This document shows positions 41,575 through 51,000 of a DNA stretch of 64,000 bases, one piece after another. This stretch comes from Streptococcus macedonicus ACA-DC 198. GTDB taxonomy: Bacteria > Bacillota > Bacilli > Lactobacillales > Streptococcaceae. Under the pieces are notes generated by a model. The model searched no databases, was not told the origin of the DNA, and worked only from the letters and a program-made list of their open reading frames with translations. Every line of letters starts with the position of its first letter. The stretch's first letter is position 1. The stretch spans positions 1,327,501-1,391,500 of the forward strand of contig HE613569.1 in assembly GCA_000283635.1 (NCBI GenBank), written 5' to 3'. The position numbers and the translations under genes are program-made.

Positions 41575-42466
41575 TTTCAGTACCTCCTGCAGTCAGATTT
41601 AAAAAGATTCTCTCAAGATTTTTATTTGGGGTCATTTCATAAACAGAAATCTCTCTTTCAATCAACTCCGTCAGTAAAGAGGGAATATTACTTTTAGATA
41701 AATTAATCTCAAACCTTGTTTGATGATTCATAAAATCAATTCTTTTTTCTGTTAAGAGTTGTCGAGTTTTCTCTTCATCATTTACCTCCAAAATGTACGT
41801 ACTGTGATTACTTCTATACAACTCATCTAAAGTCCCTTCAAAGACAAGGCTCCCCTGATGAATAATTCCTACCCTGTCAGCAATAGCTTCTATTTCAGAA
41901 ATATTGTGACTAGAAATAAAGATAGTTTTTCCTTCTTCTTGTGATAATCTTCGAAGTAATTCACGGATTTCGACAATCCCTTTAGGATCTAAACCGTTTG
42001 TCGGCTCGTCTAAAATCAAGATATCAGGATTATTTAGAAAAGCAAAAGCCAATCCTAAACGTTGCTTCATTCCAAAAGAAAATGAGCGAACTTCTTTATC
42101 TGCAGCTTCAGATAATCCAACCAATTCTAGAACCCTGTATACTTCACTTTTAGGTTTTCCAAGAATATCTTGTACTATAGTCAGATTTTCAACTGCCGTT
42201 AAATTTTTATAATAGGTTGGTGTACTAATAAAGGCTCCAAAACTTTTTTCCGATTTAGCTAATTCTTTTAATGTTAATCCGCCAAATTCGACAACTCCAT
42301 GATTTGCTGGAGTTAATCCAGTCATAATTTTCATAGTAGTTGTTTTCCCTGAACCATTAGCACCTATAAACCCATAAATTTCACCTGAAGGAACATTTAC
42401 GTTTAGTCCTTTTAAAATCTTACGGCTTCCATAATTTTTATTAATATTGCATAATTTTATATCCAT
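41558..42466 (-). CDS. Immunity ABC ATPase (LanF-like, cluster 2)
   Basis: A 302-residue ABC ATPase: Walker A GANGSGKTTT, E/Q-loop region FGAFISTPTYYKNLTA, signature FSFGMKQRL, Walker B ILILDEPTNGLDP and switch SSHNI. The Q-loop Gln is replaced, as in LanF proteins, though here with S-T-P in place of the E-E-P of cluster 1. It energises the two permeases encoded downstream. It overlaps the start of this block with bovT by 26 bases. It is similar in sequence to the cluster 1 ATPase but clearly diverged, so the clusters are not recent duplicates. Confidence 0.82.
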   Translation of the reverse strand: MDIKLCNINKNYGSRKILKGLNVNVPSGEIYGFIGANGSGKTTTMKIMTGLTPANHGVVEFGGLTLKELAKSEKSFGAFISTPTYYKNLTAVENLTIVQDILGKPKSEVYRVLELVGLSEAADKEVRSFSFGMKQRLGLAFAFLNNPDILILDEPTNGLDPKGIVEIRELLRRLSQEEGKTIFISSHNISEIEAIADRVGIIHQGSLVFEGTLDELYRSNHSTYILEVNDEEKTRQLLTEKRIDFMNHQTRFEINLSKSNIPSLLTELIEREISVYEMTPNKNLERIFLNLTAGGTENAISY

Positions 42467-44483
42467 TTTGCCCTCCTAAATCTATGATAGTTTGAGACGA
42501 ATCTAAAAACTGTTTGTCATGAGTAATAATAATTTTTGTTGCATCAATTTTCTCAATAAGTGAAAATATTTTTTTCGCATGACTGAAATCTAAATTACTA
42601 GTCGGTTCATCAAAAATAACCAGCTTATATTTCCCTAAAAACGCTCTAAGCAGCGTTAATCTCTGCCTTTGACCTAAAGAAAAATTTCTTCCATCTTCTA
42701 AAAGTAAAATATTTTCAAAATTTGATATATCATTCATCAATTCTGATAGACCAATTTTATCTGATAACTTAACAAGTTCATCGTAATGATAAGAATCCAG
42801 ATACAACTCTAAATTTTCCTTCAAAGTTCCTTTAAATAATTTTGATGGCTGGGAAATATAACAGACATCTTTTCGTAAATCTAAATTACTTAATTTAGTA
42901 TTTACTCCTCCTACAATTACCTCGCCTTCATATTCCTCCTCAAGTCCTAAAATAAGATTAATTAAAGTCGTCTTTCCAGTTCCTGAAGCACCAGTAATAA
43001 TCACCTGTTCCCCTTGAGAAATCTTTACTGTAAAATTATGAAAAATGTTATATTTCATTTCAGGGTATTTAAAAGATAAATTCGATATTTCAATTTCTCC
43101 ATTTTCCATTATCTGCTCATCTGAAACATGTTCTAAACTATTTATTGATTCAACCAATCTTATAAAACTTGGATAAGACACTGCAAAATTTACTATACTA
43201 GATACCACAGACATGACTGGAGTTACTAATATCATACCAGATGACATTAACAAAGAGACATTTCCACTACTTTTTGGAAATAAAATTACTAAACTTAGTC
43301 CAAGTAATGAGATTAACATTGAAAAAAATAGATTCGACGCTTGTTGAGCAGTTGTGGCTAAAGCTTCAAACTTATTTTTTTCGTCTGAAAATTGTATATA
43401 ACTTGATAAAGAATTTAAAAATTTATTTAGATAATTTTTTATGGCTCCAGAATTAAATAAATATCCATGCGATGTAATTCCATCATTCGATACAGATCTA
43501 AAATCTGACAGTTTATATCCTTCCTTCTTAGATAAGCCAATCAAAGGCTTAACAAATATACCATTCAATATTCCTATACTTAATACAAAAAATATCAAAA
43601 ATATAGAGAGATGACCAATTCTATAAACCAAGTACACACTAACTGTTGTAAATAATATTACAGATGAAACTATATTTGGTAGATCAATCGAAATAAATCT
43701 ACATATTTCTGAATTCGAAAAAATTCTTGTTAGAATATCGCCACTATGATATTTTGACAGTGTCGAATCCTTTTGGAACATAATTTTCTGATAAATTTTA
43801 TAAGTTGAATCCCTTTCTAATTTAAGTACTGCGGAAGCTTTTTCCCTTTCTAAAAGAAAAACTACTATAGCTACAACAAATAAAAGTAAGGCTAACCAAA
43901 TTAAATTGTAGGCTTTTGATTTCTGAAGATCAGATATAAATAGACTAATTACAACAGGAGCTAAAAATAAAAGCATATTATAAATTAACAATAAGAGTAA
44001 GTATTTTTTCGAAAAATTCAAGCTCCATACTTCTGCTTTATTAAATTCTTTAACGTACCTCAATTTACTTAATTTCCTTTTTTGAAAGTGTTCATTTTTA
44101 ACAAATGACATTGCAAAACCAGAAAATTTTTGGTTAAACTCATTACGATTTAATTTTACATGTCCTATACTAGGATCAACTATAACAATATTTTCAGAGA
44201 TGCTTTCTAATACGACAAAATGAGAGCTTTCCCAAAATAAAACCAAAGGACACTGTAGCTTATCAAACCCTTTTAAGTCAGTAATTTTAAAGACATTGCT
44301 TTGAAGATAATATTTAGCAGCAACCGTTTTTAAATCAAGCATACTCCAACCATTTTTTTTACTTAATTGAGATGAAAGTTCAGGTACAGTTATTTGGTAG
44401 TCATAGTAATTCAAAATCATAGATAAGCAACAAGGCCCACAGTCATTTTGCTGAAATTGAATTTCTTCTTTAATTTTTCTCAT
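42441..44483 (-). CDS. bovT: BovT: C39 protease/ABC exporter (cluster 2)
   Basis: An exporter of about 680 residues. ATG at 44483 (MRKIKEEIQFQQNDCGP) with GAGG nine bases upstream is preferred over an in-frame start at 44507. The C39 domain has Cys in QQNDCGPCCLSM and His in WESSHFVVLES, with Asp in VDPSIGHVK. Transmembrane helices span about 155-420, then an ABC domain with GASGTGKTT, FSLGQRQRL, LVIFDEPTSNLD and THD. It removes the GG leader of pre-bovicin and exports the core. It follows bovM by about 13 bases. Confidence 0.9.
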   Translation of the reverse strand: MRKIKEEIQFQQNDCGPCCLSMILNYYDYQITVPELSSQLSKKNGWSMLDLKTVAAKYYLQSNVFKITDLKGFDKLQCPLVLFWESSHFVVLESISENIVIVDPSIGHVKLNRNEFNQKFSGFAMSFVKNEHFQKRKLSKLRYVKEFNKAEVWSLNFSKKYLLLLLIYNMLLFLAPVVISLFISDLQKSKAYNLIWLALLLFVVAIVVFLLEREKASAVLKLERDSTYKIYQKIMFQKDSTLSKYHSGDILTRIFSNSEICRFISIDLPNIVSSVILFTTVSVYLVYRIGHLSIFLIFFVLSIGILNGIFVKPLIGLSKKEGYKLSDFRSVSNDGITSHGYLFNSGAIKNYLNKFLNSLSSYIQFSDEKNKFEALATTAQQASNLFFSMLISLLGLSLVILFPKSSGNVSLLMSSGMILVTPVMSVVSSIVNFAVSYPSFIRLVESINSLEHVSDEQIMENGEIEISNLSFKYPEMKYNIFHNFTVKISQGEQVIITGASGTGKTTLINLILGLEEEYEGEVIVGGVNTKLSNLDLRKDVCYISQPSKLFKGTLKENLELYLDSYHYDELVKLSDKIGLSELMNDISNFENILLLEDGRNFSLGQRQRLTLLRAFLGKYKLVIFDEPTSNLDFSHAKKIFSLIEKIDATKIIITHDKQFLDSSQTIIDLGGQNGYKIMQY

Positions 44484-44496
44484 TCTTATTATACCT

Positions 44497-47010
44497 CTAA
44501 AATCCAAACGTCAGTACTGAGTTCTTACCCGATTCTTTTCTATTTAAGTAATATAGTATACCTGAAATGCCAGTAAACAGTGAAACATCTTTTTTTAAGA
44601 TTCTACACTGTGTAATCATTTCCAAGTGATATTTTTCAAGTTTGACATATTCATCGTGAAATTCCTTAGGCAATAACTCTTTTTGGCTTAATGTTAACAA
44701 GAAATCTAATACTCCAAAGCTCCCATGACATAAACAATAATCAGACAAATCTATCAGATAAGTCATTAATCTTGGTATATGATTTAATATATTTTCTTTA
44801 AAAGTTTTATCCCCACTTATCGTATATAGAATGTACTCAGACGTAATCCAGCCTAGTAACCCGTTACACCAAGATCCATTAGTATATTTCTCTGGAAAAT
44901 CAAGAATCTCAAGCTTTTTAAACTCATCTAAATATTTTTCTTCCCCCAATATCTGATACGCAATATAAAAAATTATTTTAATACCTGAAATACCGTGTGC
45001 AAATCCATTCTTTAATTCACTGCTATTTTTGTACAATCTCATAAATTGTCTCATCAATTGTTCTAATTCCGAAATATTTTCTGGAAGTTTTTGACAATAG
45101 AACTTGTACCTAGCAAGAATCACTCCGGATATACCTTCAATTAAATCCAAATATTTATTTGATATTTCAACAGATACTGGAGAAAGAATTGAATCATTGT
45201 TTATTATATCAAACACATCTAAACTAGCACGACCATCTATAAAGCTAATGTCTCGTGAAAATAAAATTTCTCTCCGAATGCTACTTACATCAAAAATATC
45301 AGAGAAGTAGTTATCTGACAAGATAATACCAAGTTTTCCTTCATAAAGCCCAAGATTACTTTCCCCATAAATATAATTTCCACACCAATCCTTTTGCAAT
45401 GTAAAAATATCGGTTCCGTAGATAGATGATTTTATAAGGTCTTTAAGTTTCCCTCTAAAATTTTCCTTTCCAATAACTTCAAAATTGTCATCATCAATAT
45501 TCAATGAAGTTCTTAACAAGATTAGCTGAAATTTTAAATCATCATCAGAAAATCGGTTCAATTTACATTGTAAAGAAGTCTCTACACTTGATAGATTTAG
45601 ATCATTTGGTGATGTGTTTCCATATTTACCAAATGAAAAATAAGGTATTTCCCCATTAAGTAACTGTTTAATTTCTTGCTGTCTATATCTTTCCCAATTA
45701 TGAATGATGTATCTTGGTTTTACTAATAACCGTTTTAAGGTATCTTCTGCTTTTGTAATATTTTTTAGAAGACTAGGAGTCGATAAGAATTTGAGAATCT
45801 CACTATAAATCCTAGTATTTCTTAAAACGATTCGGCAATTTATATTGGAGGCTTCCCGACTAATTACTTTTGCTATTTCTTTTTTATGATTCATAATAAG
45901 ATGATAAGATTCTATAAAACCATCTTCAACAACACCTAAATAATCTATCACATCAAAATGGATTTCTTTGTACCTTGGTAAATACCTATCCAAATCAGAA
46001 AATGTATGATCTATTAATACTAATTGGATTTCAGAAGTGAATGGTTTATATTCTTTAAACACTTTTTCAGAAACAATATTACTTTGCCCTAATGAACTTG
46101 TATCAAAAATCCCTTCAAAATTTCTGTTATATTTCATAGGGAGCATACCCACTGAAAATATACTATCATCCATTTTTGAGTCACTGTCACATTCTATTGG
46201 ATTTATAAGTGTTTCTACATCAATCACAATTGGATTTTTACCTCTTGCTATGATATTTTCATTGTGCATATCATTTCCATTTAGCAAATATAGAATTCCC
46301 AATAATTTACCCATATTGTGGTAATATTCTTCTATGTCATCTTTTATCAAAACAGAAGAATGTGTAACTTTTTCTTGAATAATAAACTCCTGGTCTATAT
46401 ATGTCATTGGTAGTTTAAGGAAATTTAAGCTTGGAATTTCTTTCTGTAATGTGACTATAAAATTTGTGATTTCAGAACCATGACACTTATAAAAAAATAC
46501 CTTTCCAGATACTTCAAACATTATACTCTGATATAAACCATGATTATCACCGATAAAATCAATAAACTTCAATTTTTTGATTTCAAAATCACATTGTGGA
46601 AATACTTTTTTTAAAGAACTCACACTCTTATCAATATTTTTTAAAAAATTTTTTAAATTTAGCTTGGTTTCAGAGATAATAGTATCAATTCTTAGATTCA
46701 AAAGTTCGTATTTATTTTTTAAATAAGCAAATCGATTTTTCGATATAAATTGGTAACAGTAATCAATATATTCCTGATTTGTATCATTTTTCTGATGTTT
46801 ACTTTCCAATCTCCATTCATTGATATCTTGCACTAAAATCGGTAACAAAACCTGTCTAATATTTTTATATAAATATTTATGGACATTTGATAGTTCTGCA
46901 TTTGTTTGTACTGCATCTAAAATTACTAAATAAAAATCACTTACTATATTATCAATTATCTTATGAAATGATTCTGATTCATTGTTTATTGTTAAATCTA
47001 ATTTTTCCAT
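44497..47010 (-). CDS. bovM: BovM: class II lanthionine synthetase (cluster 2)
   Basis: An 837-residue LanM, shorter than that of cluster 1 and only distantly similar. Dehydratase-domain motifs are GKVFFYKCHGSE, LNGNDMHNENIIA, IVIDVETLINP and RIVLRNTRIYS. The cyclase domain carries HGISGIKI, SWCNGLLGW and YCLCHGSFG, with Cys, Cys and His for zinc. It dehydrates Thr/Ser of the bovicin precursor and forms its thioether rings. It starts 80 bases after bovA, beyond an attenuator hairpin. The RBS is AGGAGAGA. Confidence 0.9.
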   Translation of the reverse strand: MEKLDLTINNESESFHKIIDNIVSDFYLVILDAVQTNAELSNVHKYLYKNIRQVLLPILVQDINEWRLESKHQKNDTNQEYIDYCYQFISKNRFAYLKNKYELLNLRIDTIISETKLNLKNFLKNIDKSVSSLKKVFPQCDFEIKKLKFIDFIGDNHGLYQSIMFEVSGKVFFYKCHGSEITNFIVTLQKEIPSLNFLKLPMTYIDQEFIIQEKVTHSSVLIKDDIEEYYHNMGKLLGILYLLNGNDMHNENIIARGKNPIVIDVETLINPIECDSDSKMDDSIFSVGMLPMKYNRNFEGIFDTSSLGQSNIVSEKVFKEYKPFTSEIQLVLIDHTFSDLDRYLPRYKEIHFDVIDYLGVVEDGFIESYHLIMNHKKEIAKVISREASNINCRIVLRNTRIYSEILKFLSTPSLLKNITKAEDTLKRLLVKPRYIIHNWERYRQQEIKQLLNGEIPYFSFGKYGNTSPNDLNLSSVETSLQCKLNRFSDDDLKFQLILLRTSLNIDDDNFEVIGKENFRGKLKDLIKSSIYGTDIFTLQKDWCGNYIYGESNLGLYEGKLGIILSDNYFSDIFDVSSIRREILFSRDISFIDGRASLDVFDIINNDSILSPVSVEISNKYLDLIEGISGVILARYKFYCQKLPENISELEQLMRQFMRLYKNSSELKNGFAHGISGIKIIFYIAYQILGEEKYLDEFKKLEILDFPEKYTNGSWCNGLLGWITSEYILYTISGDKTFKENILNHIPRLMTYLIDLSDYCLCHGSFGVLDFLLTLSQKELLPKEFHDEYVKLEKYHLEMITQCRILKKDVSLFTGISGILYYLNRKESGKNSVLTFGF

Positions 47011-47029
47011 ACTCTCTCCTAAAAAGGAC

Positions 47030-47055
47030 AGACCTATTAGATATCTAACAGGTCT
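47030..47055 (-). terminator. Attenuator between bovA and bovM
   Basis: AGACCTATTAGAT and ATCTAACAGGTCT (47030-47055) pair with one mismatch and the minus strand continues CCTTTTTAGG. A leaky terminator here would give abundant precursor mRNA and limited read-through to the synthetase, the usual lantibiotic arrangement. Confidence 0.75.
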
Positions 47056-47090
47056 CTTGTAGCTATTTTAAAAAGTTTGACGGCAATAAA

Positions 47091-47267
47091 TTAAGCACAA
47101 TTTTTACAAGCTGTAATAATTGTACCTGCACAAATTGAAGAAATTACATTTGGACAATCTTTTGTTAAAGTCTTAATCCATCCACGATCTGCACCACCAA
47201 TTAACATTTCTAATTCTTGGTCACTCACAGTCTCAACAAAAATTTGGTTTTCAGTAGCATTCATCAT
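47091..47267 (-). CDS. bovA: Bovicin HJ50 precursor
   Basis: A 58-residue precursor. Leader MMNATENQIFVETVSDQELE plus MLIGG ends in a double glycine; the core begins ADRGWIKTLTKDCPNVISSI and ends TACKNCA. From memory this equals bovicin HJ50 of Streptococcus bovis and differs by one residue from thermophilin 1277/macedovicin. The four core Cys include one pair expected to form a disulfide. ATG at 47267 follows AGGAGGAAACTATA. It is too short for many gene finders. Its product is membrane-active against Gram-positive bacteria and also serves as a signal for BovK. Confidence 0.93.
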   Translation of the reverse strand: MMNATENQIFVETVSDQELEMLIGGADRGWIKTLTKDCPNVISSICAGTIITACKNCA

Positions 47268-47347
47268 TATAGTTTCCTCCTATTTTTATAATATCATAGC
47301 TACATCCTTTACATTACGTAGTATATAATATAAGCATAGAGCTTGTA

Positions 47348-47361
47348 ATGAGTAAAAAAGG
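47348..47361 (-). promoter_or_regulatory. 14-bp box upstream of bovA
   Basis: On the minus strand CCTTTTTTACTCAT lies 81 bases before bovA, with a TATATT -10-like box about 15 bases downstream. It is identical to the box at 38037-38050. Nearby CATTAC and GTAATG form a weak inverted repeat around the -10 region. Confidence 0.5.
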
Positions 47362-47369
47362 CAAATTTT

Positions 47370-47401
47370 AAAAAGGGCACTTCACTCAGGCAGCCCTTTT
47401 T
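47370..47401 (-). terminator. Terminator closing the ICE operon on the right of cluster 2
   Basis: AAAAAGGGC (47370-47378) and GCCCTTTTT (47393-47401) are perfect arms with a T run on the minus strand. It ends the transcript of the helicase-small membrane protein operon just before the bovA promoter. Confidence 0.85.
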
Positions 47402-47405
47402 ATTT

Positions 47406-47696
47406 TTATACTATTCTATTTCTCACGACTTTTATCACAAGACCTGCTACAATCAGAAGATTAAAGGCGATATAAAAAACAGTAAAACTCCAAATACCAT
47501 TGGTGGCTAAATCTTCCACATAGAGGTATCGTTCTGTAAAAAAGAGGTAAATTCCATAGACTTCTGTGAAAGCTAAAAATCCGATTAAACCAATGACAAA
47601 TAAGCTTCCAAGCATCTTCGCAATCTGGTAAAGGACAAGCAAAATCAGCCCTGTTGCTGCGATAATGAAAAGACTTTGAATAATTTGTTCAATCAT
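47406..47696 (-). CDS. Small membrane protein of the ICE backbone
   Basis: A 96-residue protein with three hydrophobic helices (IIQSLFIIAATGLILLVLYQ, LGSLFVIGLIGFLAFTEVYG and FTVFYIAFNLLIVAGLVIKV). It has no known motif. It sits at the end of a leftward operon with a small acidic protein and the giant helicase, as in related ICEs, so it may belong to the transfer machinery or surface. The ribosome binding site is weak but gene packing is tight. Confidence 0.6.
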   Translation of the reverse strand: MIEQIIQSLFIIAATGLILLVLYQIAKMLGSLFVIGLIGFLAFTEVYGIYLFFTERYLYVEDLATNGIWSFTVFYIAFNLLIVAGLVIKVVRNRIV

Positions 47697-47708
47697 ATCT
47701 GCCTCTTT

Positions 47709-48008
47709 CTACGCTAATTGCTTACGATAATAATCTGCCTGTCCCTTGTCTAGATTATCAAGTTGTTCAACCAGGTCTAGATACTCTCCTTTAGTCACTT
47801 CATCTAAGTCTGGAAAGTCATTCTCTCGAGTCGTGATGATAACTTCTAATTGACCAATGATTTCTCGCTTTGAAAAGCTGTAATCAAGGGTTTCATCTTC
47901 ATATTGTTCCTTTAAGGCTTGATAGTTAGCTCTATCTTCGGAGCTTGTAAAACCTTGTGCTAACCATTCTTCTAATTGGTAACGTATATCTTCTACTGTC
48001 TGGGTCAT
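47709..48008 (-). CDS. Small acidic ICE protein
   Basis: A 99-residue cytoplasmic protein (MTQTVEDIRYQLEEWLAQGF, then FSKREIIGQLEVIITTREND and LDEVTKGEYLDLVEQL). ATG at 48008 behind AAAGGAGAATT is preferred to one two codons earlier. It is acidic and helical, of a type kept beside the helicase in streptococcal ICEs (DUF596x-like from memory, uncertain). Function unknown. Confidence 0.6.
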   Translation of the reverse strand: MTQTVEDIRYQLEEWLAQGFTSSEDRANYQALKEQYEDETLDYSFSKREIIGQLEVIITTRENDFPDLDEVTKGEYLDLVEQLDNLDKGQADYYRKQLA

Positions 48009-48077
48009 AATCAATTCTCCTTTGGTGATTTCTTGACTTCATTTTACCGCGTTCACTATTTTTTGTCAGCCTTTTTC

Positions 48078-51000
48078 TTAAAAATCAAGCGAAAGTTGTT
48101 GGTCCTGTTGCGGTTGGCTCGTTTCATTGAATTTAGCTAGTGCTGCATCGATTTCCTCAATCTCTGCTTCTTGTTCAACCAAGGGGGCAAGGATGTCATA
48201 TTTGGCTTTAACCAGCTGATAATCTTCTTCTTTTGGAAAGACCTTCTCTACTTCAACCCTTGCGACTGATAGCTTATCTTTCAAATTGTTAGCCATTTCT
48301 TCTGTCTTTTCTTGGTCTTCTAAAATATGGTCAATGGCATTGGTAATGCGTTGAATGGTTCCCACGTCTGATTTCAAGTCTAAAGAGACAGAATACTGGT
48401 TACTACCTGAAATGGTTAAAGACACCATATCTGGTAAGGGCTCACTTGGACTTCTGGTTGCCATTTTAAGCTCAAACCCTCTAAAGGTCGCAAGCGTTCT
48501 TACTTCTTTGGTTTCAGAACGGTTATAGGTAATGAGTTTTCGTAAATAGTCTCCAGCTTCTGCACGGTTATCCATCATTTGATTGTCAAACCGCATGATA
48601 AAATCTTGTGACTTAGTTGCTAAGGATTGGGCAATATCTCGGTCATATTGACTAAGGCGTTTCTCAAGGGCAGGGAGGTTCTGCTCACAGTAAGAAATGG
48701 TATGGCGATACTCATCTTTGGAGCGATTAAAGGCACGCTTTTGATTGTCCAATACCGTCAACTCATTCTCTAGTTCCATTTTTAGTTTGAGATAAGGATT
48801 ACCTGTCGCTAAAGCCTTAAAGTCTGAAGCAGTCATGGTTTGTTCATCAATGTCTTCTGCCGACCGTACAGGATCTTTAGAGGTCATGATTTGCGTGATA
48901 TATTTGAGTTTATTCTCCTGAGTTTGCCAGAGGTAGTTGTCGAAGCTCCCTTTCGTAATGTAATGGTAAATATCTACCTCTTGGTGCATATTGCCTTGAC
49001 GAATTAACCTACCATTGCGTTGAACAATATCTGAGGGCCTCCAGGGAACGTCTAAATGGTGGACTGCTTTCATGCGTGATTGCACGTTTAGACCAGTCCC
49101 ACCTTTTTCCGTAGAAGCCATGAGAATCCGTACTTCTCCACTATTGACTTTGCGTGACAGAGAGTTTTTCTTCTCATCGGTATTAGCGTCATGGACAAAG
49201 GCAATTGCTTCTCGGGGAATCCCTCTATCCACTAAGAGGTCTTTCAATTCATTGTAAACATCAAAGCCCTCTTCCTTATTCTTAGGCGTTCCAATATCTG
49301 AGAAAATCATCTGGGTAGCTTTATCATCTTCTCCCTCACGGTAAATGCGTTCCACATTATCCACTACTTGAAGGATTTTCTGGTTGTCCAATAAGGTATA
49401 GGCTGGGTCAATGAGACGCATGTCAATGGCTAGTTTTCTGGCTTCCCCAGTGATTTTTAACATGTTATCGACACTAGGGTCAACGCTGCCTGACTTGATA
49501 GCATCTGAACGGTCAACCAACTCTTCAAGATAATATTTCTGAGCTTCTGTCAATTCGCTCTCCACTGCAATGACTTTAGCTTCTGGTACTGGTAAATCAA
49601 GCATGTCTGAGGTCTGAATGTCAGCCGTTTCTTTGTAAATCCGCATGAGTTCAGGCAGGTTCACAAACTTCTTAAAGCGTTTCTTAGGTTGGTACTTGTC
49701 TCCTGTTGGGGCAAGTTCCATAGAATTCTCAATATTCCCAAAAGCTCCCACCCATGAGTCAAAGTTTGAGACTTGATAGCGTTCTAAGACATCTGGTTGG
49801 ATATAACTCATCATGGTATAGAGTTCACTAATAGAGTTAGAGACTGGTGTTCCTGTCGCAAAGACCACATTACGATAGTCGTGTTCTCCTTGAACCTGTC
49901 TCACTTTCATTTCCATATCTACATTCTTCTTAGAAGTCGTGTTGGTAATTCCTGCGACATTACCAAGTCCTGTAATGGGTCTGATATTCTTAAAATGGTG
50001 AGCTTCGTCCACAAAGAGAAAGTCAATGCCTAGATTTTCAAATTCAATAAAGGTATCACGTTCCAATTTTTGGAGTTCTTCTAGTTGATGTTCCAAACCC
50101 TTGATGGAACGCTCTGCTTCTTTGACCGTATAATCACTATCACTGCCTTGCTTGATGTCACGAAGTTGTTGTAACTTATCTTGAATATAGGTCACTTGCT
50201 TTTCATGACTCATGGGAATTTTCTCAAACTGGGAATCCCCAATGACAATGGCATCGTAGTCCCCTGTGATAATCCGTGAGACAAACTGCTTGCGTTTGGC
50301 TTTCGCAAAATCTTTCTTGGTCGTCACATAGACATTCTTCGTTGGGAAGAACTTCATGATTTCTTGGCCAAACTGAGCGGTCAGACTTGATGGCACCACA
50401 TAAAGAGGTTTATGCACCATTCCGAGTTCTTTCAGTTTGAAGCCTGCTCCAAGCATGGTTAAGGTCTTACCCGAACCCACTTCATGAGCTAGAAGCGCTC
50501 TTTTTTCTTCCACAATACGTTGAATGGCATTCTTCTGGTGAGGCCGTAAGAAAATATTTTGGGCAAGCCCATCAATGGTTAAATGGCTACCATCATAGAC
50601 TTTGGAGACCGTACGATTATAAAGGCTATTATAGGTCTCTTCAATCATCTGTTGCACCTCTGGGTAACTAGCCACAAAATCTTGGAAGAGTTCTTGAAGT
50701 TGCGTTTCCTTAGCACGAAGAACCGTTGTCTTCTCGACATCCGTCACATGCTTTTTCTTATCCCCATCTTCCACTTGTTTGGTGATGGTTGGTTGATTGG
50801 AATTAAGCAGGTTTTCAAAGATTTTTCGGCCACTATCATAGCGTGACCCAGACACACCTAGACTTCTGTCCATTGCGGTTGAATATCTAAAGACAAACTT
50901 GGATTGATAGGACATCGTCCCATCAATTGGACTGACTTCAAGAACAGTTGATACTTCTTGATCAGTCAAGTCAAAAGTTTGTCCCATAAAGGTTTCTTGG

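Noticed and set aside
14144..47010. The two lantibiotic clusters as a recent duplication of each other
   Set aside because: LanM, LanT and LanF proteins share motifs only, the regulators belong to different families (OmpR versus LuxR), and the peptides are unrelated.
49072..49257. Plus-strand frames inside the helicase gene and the adhesin gene
   Set aside because: They are antisense to long coding frames with conserved motifs and lack translation signals.
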